DNA of 64,000 nucleotides from a bacterium. Lineage in GTDB: Bacteria > Actinomycetota > Aquicultoria > Aquicultorales > Aquicultoraceae. The notes beneath the pieces were generated by a model. It made no database searches. It saw only the letters and a program-made list of their open reading frames with translations, and had not been told where the DNA came from. Location: NCBI GenBank assembly GCA_902810715.1, contig CADDYS010000001.1:1-64000 (forward strand), in the 5' to 3' direction. The translations under genes and the position numbers were made by a program. Of this stretch, positions 7,978 to 15,960 are shown one piece after another; within the stretch, counting starts at the first letter, position 1; each line of letters begins with the position of its first letter.

Positions 7978-8792
7978 GGATGAACTGGCAGAGGGTGTTT
8001 ACCATTACAAGAAAAGATATAAAAGAAGTTGCGAGCACTGGGCAAATTATAGCACCAATGGTGATTATACCCCTGGTATTAATAGGTATAATACCGGCGA
8101 TTGCAATCGTTAGTTTACGCTTTAGTGAGACCGGTACTATTTCGTTGCTAAAGGCAATCGAAAAACTTCCCCCAACACTTATGCAACAACTTGCAGGGTA
8201 TACTGGTAATCAAAAGGCTATCTACTTTATCACGGTTTATATCCTTGCCTCATTCTTCCTAATTATTCCCATAATGGTCTCAACGCTGATTTCGGCTAAC
8301 AGCTTTGCTGGCGAAAAAGAGAGAAAGACGCTCGAGGGAATCCTCTATACACCTATCACTGATCTAGAGTTGATAACCGGCAAGGTCCTGGCATCATTTA
8401 TACCTGCGATGGCGATATCTCTACTTAGCTTTTTTGTCTACTCGGTAGTTGTTAATGCCTTGGCATATCCTGTCTTTATGACCATATATTTTCCGACGTT
8501 TAACTGGTGGATTTTAATGCTATGGCTTGTGCCAACAGTATCTTTTCTGGTCATTAGCCTGGTTGTCTTAATATCAGCGAAGGTTCGTGGTTATCAAGAG
8601 GCCAACTCCATAGCAGGCGCTATAGTCCTTCCTATCGTTCTCGTCACTATTGGCCAAGTTACTGGCGTGATGTATCTGAGTGCCAAAATAATTCTTCTAA
8701 CTGGGCTATTATTCCTCGTCGCCGACGCATTACTGTTACGATTTATTACAAAATCCTTTCACCGGGATCGTTTAATAGTATACATAAGGTGA
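7974..8792 (+). CDS. ABC-2 type permease
   Basis: 272 residues, about six membrane segments, with the ABC-2 family pattern of a large loop after the first helix and the conserved GEKERKTLEGILYTPI segment that contacts the ATPase. It pairs with the ATPase at 7042-7977 (ATGA-type overlap). Predicted exporter of a hydrophobic peptide; the substrate is inferred only from the adjacent RiPP-like genes. No terminator is obvious directly after the stop. Confidence 0.88.
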   Translation: MRMNWQRVFTITRKDIKEVASTGQIIAPMVIIPLVLIGIIPAIAIVSLRFSETGTISLLKAIEKLPPTLMQQLAGYTGNQKAIYFITVYILASFFLIIPIMVSTLISANSFAGEKERKTLEGILYTPITDLELITGKVLASFIPAMAISLLSFFVYSVVVNALAYPVFMTIYFPTFNWWILMLWLVPTVSFLVISLVVLISAKVRGYQEANSIAGAIVLPIVLVTIGQVTGVMYLSAKIILLTGLLFLVADALLLRFITKSFHRDRLIVYIR

Positions 8793-8965
8793 TCCAACCA
8801 CGTACAAGGTTTTAAATATAAAGAGTACCAGCAGCCATAAAATCGAAATCACTCGGTGTCACGCTGAGAATGCTGATAAACCTATATATTCGACAGTTGG
8901 AAGCTGTTATCTGCTGTGTAATCTTGCCATCTGCAAAAAGAAATTTCCTTTATTGGGATTCCTTC

Positions 8966-8997
8966 CTTTTTAGACATCAGTTATTACTTTTCAGACA
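8966..8997 (+). promoter_or_regulatory. candidate LytTR site before the RiPP precursor
   Basis: Direct repeats CTTTTTAGACA (8966-8976) and CTTTTCAGACA (8987-8997), 10 of 11 identical, 21 bp apart, followed by AAATCCTATAT. The arrangement and surrounding bases match the site at 6895-6926. The rest of the 8793-9356 gap shows no supported gene; the precursor promoter must lie in it, giving a long 5' leader. Confidence 0.6.
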
Positions 8998-9356
8998 AAT
9001 CCTATATGTTCGAATCGACTGATCGAATACTATCTCGTAGTAATAGCACTATTCGGTAAATCGGCAATAGACAAACGGATAATACATTGTACCGATTTTG
9101 ATACGAACAAGAACTAACAATAGTAGGGATTTTCTCAATTACTACTTTTAGCTGGCACATGCGTTGCTTTGAAGAAGCTTTTAGGGTCTTTGTCTTTGTG
9201 CGGGGGCGCAGTGATGGGTGATTATACATCGGCCATATAAGACTTGTAGGATTTAATGATCGTGCCGAATCGGTTAACGTGTGGAAACCCTTATTGTTAC
9301 GATAATGCAGGGATGACAGTACTTAGAAAGCATATCAAATGAAGGGAGGGACAGTA

Positions 9357-9479
9357 ATGGAAGAGTATGTATCTCCAGCCATGTTAAGACTGGCCGGTTC
9401 TGATGCTGAGTCAGAATCACTCAACAACCTTGGCGCCGTAGTAGCTATCGTTATCGGGCTCCTTTGGTTGTGGTACTAG
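9357..9479 (+). CDS. RiPP precursor peptide, cysteine-free
   Basis: A 40-residue peptide from an ATG with a good ribosome-binding site (GAAGGGAGG). The N-terminal part EYVSPAMLRLAGSDAES resembles the Y-x-x-P leader that PqqD-like domains bind in lasso and related RiPPs. The C-terminal part is very hydrophobic (NNLGAVVAIVIGLLWLWY) and ends in Trp-Leu-Trp-Tyr. There is no Cys, so thioether or sactipeptide chemistry is excluded; C-C or C-O crosslinks at the aromatic end, or epimerisation of Val/Ile, are open possibilities. A PqqD-like protein and two radical SAM enzymes follow directly. Confidence 0.8.
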   Translation: MEEYVSPAMLRLAGSDAESESLNNLGAVVAIVIGLLWLWY

Positions 9480-9487
9480 AATAAGCC

Positions 9488-9516
9488 GTCGTGGGGTGGC
9501 AAAGCTACCCCACGGC
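9488..9516 (+). terminator. hairpin between precursor and modification genes
   Basis: GTGGGGTGGC (9491-9500) pairs with GCTACCCCAC (9504-9513) across AAA, and the stem extends outward to 9488/9516. There is no U tract. In RiPP operons such a hairpin commonly lets precursor mRNA outnumber the enzyme mRNA by partial termination or by protecting a processed 3' end. Confidence 0.6.
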
Positions 9517-9542
9517 ACCAATGCATAAGGAGGTTGAAAGCA

Positions 9543-9830
9543 TTGAGCGTTGTGACAGATATAATCTATCAATTAGCTGATGATATTGTACTAAGAAAAG
9601 AAAAGTTCGGTGGCCTGATTATTAGAAGGGCTAATATTGATGTGTTTGCGCTAAATAGTGTCGGCTACCATATTCTTAATCTTTGCAAACGGAGTTCGGT
9701 AGAAGAGATAACAGACGGACTCTCCACAGTCTTTAAGAATACTTCGATCTCGGCTGAACAGGTCAAAGATGATGTTCGGTCGTTCTTAAGCAGTGCAGTC
9801 TCAAATAAGCTCGTTCGGGAGGTGGTGTAG
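9543..9830 (+). CDS. PqqD-like peptide-recognition protein 1
   Basis: About 95 residues of the PqqD/RRE fold (ADDIVLRKEKFGGLIIRRANIDVFALNSVGYHILNLC in pieces), which holds the leader peptide for the modifying enzyme. The start is taken as TTG at 9543, 9 nt after AGGAGG (9528-9533); the TTG at 9534 touches that site and is unlikely. It ends 2 nt before the first radical SAM gene. A partner role for radical SAM 1 is inferred from order. Confidence 0.82.
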   Translation: MSVVTDIIYQLADDIVLRKEKFGGLIIRRANIDVFALNSVGYHILNLCKRSSVEEITDGLSTVFKNTSISAEQVKDDVRSFLSSAVSNKLVREVV

Positions 9831-9832
9831 CA

Positions 9833-10990
9833 ATGAATGCTGCTGAAGTGGTTATGTTTAAAGGCAAGGGTTTAATTGGAATGGAGCCAAATGAACTTTC
9901 TGCCCCAATCGATGTTCTCATAGAACTTACCGGTGCATGCAATTTAAAATGCATGCACTGCATGGCTAATGCAGATTATTGCTCTGAAAGAGACGATTCT
10001 TCTGAGATACAGACCGAAGGCGAACTCAGTACCGATGAGCTAAAGAGACTTATAGATGAGCTTGTTGAAATCGGCGTTGTAAACATAGATCTGTCAGGTG
10101 GCGAGCCTCTTTTGCGGCAGGATTTCTTTGAGGTCGCAGAATATGCGATAGGAAAAGGGCTCAACTGCTGTCTTCTAACAAACGCTTTGAAAATTGATGA
10201 AGAGATGGCCAAAAGGTTAAAAGAGGTCGGCATCTATAAAATCGAAACAAACCTTGATGGACCGAATGCAGAGATTTATGACAAGTTCCGAGGTGTACCG
10301 GGCTCTTTTGACCTTACCGTGCGAGCGATTAAAGCAATCAAGGCCCAGAATATACCGCTTAGAATTAACATCGCATTCTGTAAAATGTTGCTGCCATATT
10401 ATGAAGAGATAATAGATTTAGCGGTGGAATTAGGCGCAATAGAGGTTTGTCTGGCACCCTTAAGACTTGCGGGCAGGGTTTTTGATTTTTCAGACGAGCT
10501 TTGGTTTACGCCCACTGAATATGCTTCAGCATTGTCGCAAGTAATGCAGTTGAACAAGAAAACAAAAGCGAAGCACGGCGACTCGTTAATCTTAATCTTC
10601 CAGGGAAACGATGAGTTAATTCCGATTGTAAATCCCGCAAACTCGTTCGCTGCGTGCGGCGCTGGAAGGTTGCATTGCACCGTAACACCGACGGGTAAAG
10701 TAAAGCCTTGCCCGGCTTTTCCGGACGACGAGATATTTATGGCTGGCGACTTACGCAAACAAACTCTGAAGGCTATCTGGGATGCCTCGCCTGTATTTCA
10801 AGATATGCGAAACACAAATATCCCGGTCTGCGATACATGCAACGAGGAAGGGTGCATGGGCGGTTGTCGAATTCAATCGTACTGGGTTCATAAAGGCTTA
10901 CTGGCCGGTCCGGACCCTTTTTGCAACAAGGCAATTAAGAAAGAGATAAGAAAAGTAATGAAGGGGCAGGAGGAGACATGCTTGAGCTAA
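9833..10990 (+). CDS. radical SAM/SPASM peptide-modifying enzyme
   Basis: 385 residues. The radical SAM cluster motif is C36-x3-C40-x2-C43 (GACNLKCMHC), with a glycine-rich SAM segment LSGGEPLL. The C-terminal third is a cysteine-rich SPASM domain (CGAGRLHC, KPCPAFP, CDTCNEEGCMGGC), which binds auxiliary [4Fe-4S] clusters in peptide-modifying members such as AlbA, PqqE and MftC. It starts at an ATG after GAGGTGG and overlaps the second radical SAM gene by 13 nt. The substrate is presumably the precursor at 9357; the reaction is unknown. Confidence 0.9.
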   Translation: MNAAEVVMFKGKGLIGMEPNELSAPIDVLIELTGACNLKCMHCMANADYCSERDDSSEIQTEGELSTDELKRLIDELVEIGVVNIDLSGGEPLLRQDFFEVAEYAIGKGLNCCLLTNALKIDEEMAKRLKEVGIYKIETNLDGPNAEIYDKFRGVPGSFDLTVRAIKAIKAQNIPLRINIAFCKMLLPYYEEIIDLAVELGAIEVCLAPLRLAGRVFDFSDELWFTPTEYASALSQVMQLNKKTKAKHGDSLILIFQGNDELIPIVNPANSFAACGAGRLHCTVTPTGKVKPCPAFPDDEIFMAGDLRKQTLKAIWDASPVFQDMRNTNIPVCDTCNEEGCMGGCRIQSYWVHKGLLAGPDPFCNKAIKKEIRKVMKGQEETCLS

Positions 10991-12021
10991 TGCCTGATGT
11001 ATTTAGCCCGGATTTTACGGTTTATCGGGATGATTACGAGGATTTCTTTACCTATATCGATGAACTTAATCAGCATAATTTACTTCCAAAGTATTTTACG
11101 GCGCCTGTCTTTATCCTATGGGAAATCACCTCGAAGTGCCCGCTTAACTGTTTATATTGCTACAATAACTCACCAAAAAAAGTAGATGAGTTAACGACCG
11201 AGCAGTTACTACAAATCGCGGAGGAGATCGGTAAGCTAAAAGTGTTTGCCGTTTGTCTGAGCGGAGGGGAACCCTCAGCAAGACCTGACTTTTTTACTAT
11301 TGCAGAGCGGTTACTTGACCTAAAAATACCAACATCAACAATAACAAACGGCTGGAATATTGATAGCGATAAGGCGAAAAACTACGCAAAGTATTTCCAG
11401 TCCGTTCAAGTGAGCCTTGATGGGCCGAATGCTGAGATTCATGATAAGGTCCGGCGTAGGGAAGGCTCTTTCGATCGGGCGGTTAGGGCTATTAAACTGT
11501 TTAAAGAGAGCGGTATTGACAGGATTAGTGTCTCTTTTGCGGCAACAGTTCATAATATCGACTCCTTTCCTTCGGTAGTAGAGCTTTGCCAGGACCTCGG
11601 TGTTAGCTCTTTAAGAACCCAGCCGCTAGTTATCATTGGAAGAGCAGGCATTAATCACCAGGAAGTACCAACGAAAGAACAATTTGAAAAGTTGAGGGAG
11701 TATATTCGTAATACTAAGAAAGAAGGCCAAAAAGGTTGCCTGGAACTCGAATGGGGGGACCCAGTTTCGCATATACGAACCGGCCTTCGCCTTGGCTTCT
11801 CTTTGTCGATGAGAATTACGGCTGAAGGGTTTTTATCGCTTACGCCGTATGCACCTTATATTATGGGCCATGTACTAAAAGGGGGTATCCAGCAAGGTTG
11901 GGAGAAGGGGCTAAGAACTGGCTGGTTGCATCCGAGAGTGAAGGAAGAGATGTCAAAGATAAGCTCTATCTATGATATTCAGTATCTTGATGATAAAGCC
12001 TTAAGCTACGTGCATTTATAG
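10978..12021 (+). CDS. second radical SAM enzyme, without SPASM cysteines
   Basis: 347 residues with C54-x3-C58-x2-C61 (KCPLNCLYC) and LSGGEPSARPD. Unlike the preceding enzyme it has no C-terminal cysteine cluster; that region keeps only a single isolated Cys before a hydrophilic tail. It either makes a modification that needs no auxiliary cluster or has lost it. The gene starts inside radical SAM 1 (13-nt overlap) behind AGGAGGAG and is followed by a second PqqD-like gene, suggesting two enzyme/recognition-domain pairs acting in sequence. Confidence 0.88.
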   Translation: MLELMPDVFSPDFTVYRDDYEDFFTYIDELNQHNLLPKYFTAPVFILWEITSKCPLNCLYCYNNSPKKVDELTTEQLLQIAEEIGKLKVFAVCLSGGEPSARPDFFTIAERLLDLKIPTSTITNGWNIDSDKAKNYAKYFQSVQVSLDGPNAEIHDKVRRREGSFDRAVRAIKLFKESGIDRISVSFAATVHNIDSFPSVVELCQDLGVSSLRTQPLVIIGRAGINHQEVPTKEQFEKLREYIRNTKKEGQKGCLELEWGDPVSHIRTGLRLGFSLSMRITAEGFLSLTPYAPYIMGHVLKGGIQQGWEKGLRTGWLHPRVKEEMSKISSIYDIQYLDDKALSYVHL

Positions 12022-12033
12022 TGGGGTGAAAAC

Positions 12034-12336
12034 ATGATCGGTTATCCAAAGAGAATGCCTACCCTGTGGCGTTGGGATGGCGAAGATGAAAAGCATATTA
12101 CATTAATTGTGCAAAAGACTATGAGCGTTCAGCTGCTAAATCCAACCGCCGCGTATATCTATTATTGTTGTGATGGCGAGAAGACGTTGGATGATATAAT
12201 TGAGCTATTCCTAAAGAAATACAACGTGGAAAAGGGGCGCATTACGCAAGACGTAAAGGAGTTCCTCAACTTCTTAATAAGCATTGGTGCGGTTTGCTAT
12301 GAGCATAACGGGCATTCGGTGAACAAATTAACTTAG
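12034..12336 (+). CDS. PqqD-like peptide-recognition protein 2
   Basis: 100 residues of the PqqD family (VQKTMSVQLLNPTAAYIYYCC, then EKTLDDIIELFLKKY and a C-terminal helix DVKEFLNFLISIGAV). It follows radical SAM 2 by 12 nt behind GTGGGGTG. It is clearly diverged from PqqD-like protein 1, so two leader-binding proteins in the cluster likely serve different enzymes or different peptides. Confidence 0.82.
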   Translation: MIGYPKRMPTLWRWDGEDEKHITLIVQKTMSVQLLNPTAAYIYYCCDGEKTLDDIIELFLKKYNVEKGRITQDVKEFLNFLISIGAVCYEHNGHSVNKLT

Positions 12337-12535
12337 CAAAAGCAAGACCTTGCCGCTGCTAACTAGGATTGGAAAAATGTTAAAGCTTGCGGCTTTAATG
12401 ATGACGATTGAGAGTTACTTTTGCGTTGTAGGCAATGGCCGTATATGGTGGCAGCCTTAAGGTAGAATCGGTGGCATAGGCCGGTTTGCGTGAGGTTGCA
12501 ATGAGGACTTAACCAGAGCTAGAGGGGCGAAGGTC

Positions 12536-12607
12536 ATGTCTCTGGTCACATTTACCAAGCCCGCGATGGCCAACACGGTTAAGATTAATAATTTGGTCGT
12601 AACTTAA
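12536..12607 (+). CDS. possible small peptide gene upstream of tldD
   Basis: An ATG behind GAGGGGCGAAGG opens a 23-residue frame (starts MSLVTFTKPAMANTV, ends NNLVVT) that stops 10 nt before the chosen tldD start. It could be a second, shorter substrate of the cluster, a leader peptide, or chance. It has no Cys and no resemblance to the 40-residue precursor. The stretch 12337-12535 shows nothing else that can be supported. Confidence 0.25.
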   Translation: MSLVTFTKPAMANTVKINNLVVT

Positions 12608-12617
12608 AGGAATGCTT

Positions 12618-13997
12618 ATGATGGGTAATTTTGATTCGATTGTTGAGTTGATCAGCGATTGTTTAGAAAAGATTAAATCGCAAGCCGATTATATTGAGGT
12701 TAGGGCCGAACGATCGGTTGCAACAAGGATTGAGATGCGAAATAAGGAACTATCGGATTGCTCTGAGTGCAACCAGTCCGGTTGGAGTGTCCGCGTTTTT
12801 AAGGACGATGGCCGGAGTTTTGCGGCCTTTGATTCGTTTGATGACTTTGATTCAAAGATGAAAAGCGCGATTGATATGGCCCGGTACGGTCAACAGCCCG
12901 GCGGAAAAGCGCCTATTGTCCACTTGACGGCTGTAGAAGTATTCGAATCGGGGAAGGCAGAGACAGTAACCCTGCGCGATAAAGTAAATGTTGTGCAGCG
13001 TTATAACGAGATAATGCTGTTCTCACCATCGATCGTATCAACCCAAATTGAGTACAGGGATTTCGCTAAAGAGAAACTATTTGCGAGTAGCATGGGAAGC
13101 AGGATTAAAACCTATTCGGATGCCATCATTGCAATGCTTATTCCTATCGCGAAGCATAAAGCAAACATCGAGCGCGATATTGAGATTTACTGTTCAGACA
13201 TTAACTTCTCCGGGTTCAACAATTTGGATCAGCGGGTCGAGAGATCCGCGAGGTTGGCAAAGGATTTGACCCATGCTAAGAGAATCGAGCCCTTTGTTGG
13301 AGATGTGTTGCTGGACCAAGCTGCAACCGGCACGTTATTTCATGAAGTTTTCGGCCATCTATCTGAAGCCGACCTTATCATTGAACATCCTCTCTTGGAA
13401 GAAAAGTTGCGTCATGGTAGTAAACTGGGTTCGGATAATTTAACCATCATTGATAACGGGACAATCGAAGGTTGGGCTGGAAGCTTCAGATATGACGACG
13501 AGGGAGTCCAGGCAAAAGAAACCTTTCTCATGCAAGATGGCGTTGTTCGGGGCCACATGCACTCGCTCGATACAGCAATACAAATAAGAGAGGAGCCCAC
13601 CGGTAATGCCAGAACAACTAGCTATAGGTTTCCTCCTATCGTGAGGATGTCTAATACATATGTTGACAATGGGGGAAATTCGTTTCAGGAAATGCTTTCT
13701 GACATAGAAACAGGAGTTTATGTTAGGGGTAGTTGCCCAGCACGGAATACCCTGGGTAAATATGTCCTTTATCCTAGAGAAGTATATAGGGTGGAACGTG
13801 GGGAAGTAAAAGAGCTCTTATCTGGAGCCGTTATTTATGGCGATATCTTCGAGACGCTGAAAAATGTTTCTGGGGTAGGCGACGATTTACAATTTTGTAA
13901 TACGGCATGTACGAAAGGCAGCCAATTGTGGTTGCCGGTAGGGACAGGCGGACCGCATGTTTTAATAAATGGCCTACAGATTGGTGGTTATAGATGA
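12618..13997 (+). CDS. tldD: TldD metalloprotease
   Basis: About 459 residues of the TldD/PmbA family with the zinc-binding motif HEVFGH near residue 242 and the conserved C-terminal glycine-rich region. TldD with TldE forms a heterodimeric protease that removes leader peptides, as for microcin B17. Start at the ATG at 12618 (7 nt after AAAGG) is preferred to 12612. It overlaps tldE by 4 nt. Location after the radical SAM genes points to maturation of the modified precursor; TldDE also has general roles, so a housekeeping function is not excluded. Confidence 0.9.
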   Translation: MMGNFDSIVELISDCLEKIKSQADYIEVRAERSVATRIEMRNKELSDCSECNQSGWSVRVFKDDGRSFAAFDSFDDFDSKMKSAIDMARYGQQPGGKAPIVHLTAVEVFESGKAETVTLRDKVNVVQRYNEIMLFSPSIVSTQIEYRDFAKEKLFASSMGSRIKTYSDAIIAMLIPIAKHKANIERDIEIYCSDINFSGFNNLDQRVERSARLAKDLTHAKRIEPFVGDVLLDQAATGTLFHEVFGHLSEADLIIEHPLLEEKLRHGSKLGSDNLTIIDNGTIEGWAGSFRYDDEGVQAKETFLMQDGVVRGHMHSLDTAIQIREEPTGNARTTSYRFPPIVRMSNTYVDNGGNSFQEMLSDIETGVYVRGSCPARNTLGKYVLYPREVYRVERGEVKELLSGAVIYGDIFETLKNVSGVGDDLQFCNTACTKGSQLWLPVGTGGPHVLINGLQIGGYR

Positions 13998-15298
13998 ATG
14001 AGATTCTATGTGACATTGTTGATCTGGCAGAAAAGAACCGCATAAAAGCCGAGATCTTTTCCAACCGTGTTAGAAGTAAAGCTTTAACTTTTAACAATGA
14101 CAAAGTTGAAGAGATCAACTATGAAGAAAGAACAGATTATTACATTAGAGTGATCAAGGATGGAAAGATTGGATTCTACTCCGCAATGAATTTCTTAGAT
14201 ATTGAATCAGCGATCAAGAAGTCTTTAAACTCGAGTGAGTTTGGCGAGAAGGTACGATTTGATTTTCCGATGGTGGACGAATTTATCTATCCGAAAACGT
14301 ACGATACACGATTAATGCAGCTCATGGATCAAGAAACAGCTAAATTAGCGGGTATATGTGAGGGTTTTGTCCACACCCTCCGGCTTTTAAACCGACAGAT
14401 TTCCTGCAACTTATCGCTTGAGATCGGTGAAACGGTAACCAGCATTGCAAATACAAGCGGTTTTTTTTGCAGCTACAAAAAGAGTGGATTTTACCTTGCC
14501 AGCTGGGTAAAAGGATTCATCGACGATAGGCTGGTCCAGCATTTTGACCTGTTGAGATCAAGGAAACAAGAAGATCTATCCCGGTTTGCTGAGCAGATAG
14601 TCAAAGAACTATATTGGTCTGAAAACTTAGTTAATGTTAAAACCGGTGACTATAAGATGCTGTTTATGCCAAGCGTTTCCAAGGTTCTTTTCCAAGGTTT
14701 TTTGGCAATGGTTAATGGGGGCGCAGTTCTAAAACAAGAATCGCTTCTCGAGAATCGCCTCGGGGAAAAGATATTTGACAATCGGTTATCCATTACCGAC
14801 GATTGTTCGGCTGACTGGCTATTAGGATCGATTCCTTTCGACGACGAAGGTGTAAAGGCGAGTAGCAAGCCAATTATTGAAGAAGGGTTATTTAATAATT
14901 TCTTGTATGATTTAAAGACCGGCGCCCTGGCGGGTACCGGCAGCACTGGAAATGGGAAAAGATACGAGGGCAAAATCAGGATCGCAGCAAACAACCTGCT
15001 TGTTGGTGAGGGTTGTCTTACGCTGGATGATTTGATCAAAGAGATTGATGAAGGCATTCTTGTTGGAACTGGTATGGGATCGCTTGATATGAATGGTAAT
15101 TTCAACATTGTTGTCGAAAATGGTTACTTGATAAGTGGTGGAGAAATTGCTGGTAAGATAGATAATAATCTGCAGGTGATAGGAAATATTTTCAATGCTT
15201 TTAATAGCATAATGAACATTAGTAAGGAGAGAATCTCGAGCGGGAGCATGTTATTGCCGTACATAGGCTTTGAAAGACTTTCTCTGCAAGCAAATTAG
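13994..15298 (+). CDS. tldE: TldE/PmbA-like protease subunit
   Basis: 434 residues, homologous to TldD over the whole length but without the HExxxH motif, the normal state for the TldE partner. Conserved family pieces include the N-terminal strand VRSKALTFNNDKVEEINYEE and a C-terminal region with GSLDMNGNFNIVVENGYL. The ATGA overlap with tldD implies equal production of both subunits. No terminator is clear after it. Confidence 0.88.
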   Translation: MNEILCDIVDLAEKNRIKAEIFSNRVRSKALTFNNDKVEEINYEERTDYYIRVIKDGKIGFYSAMNFLDIESAIKKSLNSSEFGEKVRFDFPMVDEFIYPKTYDTRLMQLMDQETAKLAGICEGFVHTLRLLNRQISCNLSLEIGETVTSIANTSGFFCSYKKSGFYLASWVKGFIDDRLVQHFDLLRSRKQEDLSRFAEQIVKELYWSENLVNVKTGDYKMLFMPSVSKVLFQGFLAMVNGGAVLKQESLLENRLGEKIFDNRLSITDDCSADWLLGSIPFDDEGVKASSKPIIEEGLFNNFLYDLKTGALAGTGSTGNGKRYEGKIRIAANNLLVGEGCLTLDDLIKEIDEGILVGTGMGSLDMNGNFNIVVENGYLISGGEIAGKIDNNLQVIGNIFNAFNSIMNISKERISSGSMLLPYIGFERLSLQAN

Positions 15299-15393
15299 AA
15301 AATGGTAGTAAAGTTTTACAATTTACACAGTACTAATAATGTAATTATAATAGCGTAAACACAGTAAGAAATGGTTTGTAAGAGGGGAGAGCA

Positions 15394-15591
15394 ATGAGCA
15401 AAACTGAATTGTTGAAGGTCTTTTGGCCATTGATTCTGTCGCAGATTGTTCTAGCGGCATGGGCAGTTATTGATATTAGCAAACGAAAGAAGACAAAAAT
15501 TTTACCAAGACCTGCCTGGATTATTCTATCGATTGTTTTTGCCAATATCGGACCTATTGCTTACTTTCTCCTAGGAAGAGAAGAGCGATAG
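15394..15591 (+). CDS. small PLDc_N-domain membrane protein
   Basis: 65 residues with two membrane segments and the PLDc_N pattern (WPLILSQIVLAAWAVIDI, then AWIILSIVFANIGPIAYFLLGR). Such stand-alone proteins often sit beside bacteriocin or lantibiotic ABC transporters and are suspected immunity or transporter partners. Ribosome-binding site AGGGGAGAG. The stop codon overlaps the start of the truncated ATPase gene by one base. Confidence 0.75.
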   Translation: MSKTELLKVFWPLILSQIVLAAWAVIDISKRKKTKILPRPAWIILSIVFANIGPIAYFLLGREER

Positions 15592-15866
15592 TGGATTGCA
15601 TAAATATACGCAACTTGGTCAAAAGCTTTAATAACAAAGGAGCACTAAAAGGAATAGAATTATCTGTTCCTACTGGTAGCATCTATGGTTTCCTAGGACC
15701 AAATGGGGCGGGAAAAACCACAACTATCAAGATTTTAATAGGATTAATTACAAAAGATGAGGGCAAAGTGTCAATTCTTGGACACGCACTTGAAGATATA
15801 TCCATTGATGTTAGGTGCTTTTCAATCTTTCATGACAGGCACCTATGCCCAGGCACCTATGCCTAG
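15591..15866 (+). pseudogene. ABC transporter ATPase, truncated after Walker A
   Basis: 91 residues from a GTG start that match the first third of an exporter ATPase: Walker A LGPNGAGKTTTIK and the following helix. The signature and Walker B regions are gone; the frame runs into a tandem repeat (15837-15877) and stops. No permease follows. With the PLDc_N gene it looks like the remains of a second ABC system (immunity or export) cut off by a deletion or small insertion. Confidence 0.8.
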
Positions 15867-15877
15867 GCACCTATGCC
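15837..15877. repeat. three copies of a 14-bp repeat with palindromic character
   Basis: AGGCACCTATGCC occurs at 15837, 15851 and 15865 (14-bp period). The junctions form TAGGCA-CCTA-TGCCTA dyads. It coincides with the break point of the truncated ATPase gene and may mark a deletion or a small mobile repeat. Confidence 0.7.
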
Positions 15878-15960
15878 TATGCTTCACCCCTTTCAAATAG
15901 ATTTTTAGGTGAGGCAACGATTTCATTTGGAGTAGATTTTTGATGAGGCAATTCGTTTAA

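Noticed and set aside
15837-15877. Start of a CRISPR array
   Set aside because: The 14-bp period and absence of spacers of 25-40 bp exclude it; it is a short tandem repeat.
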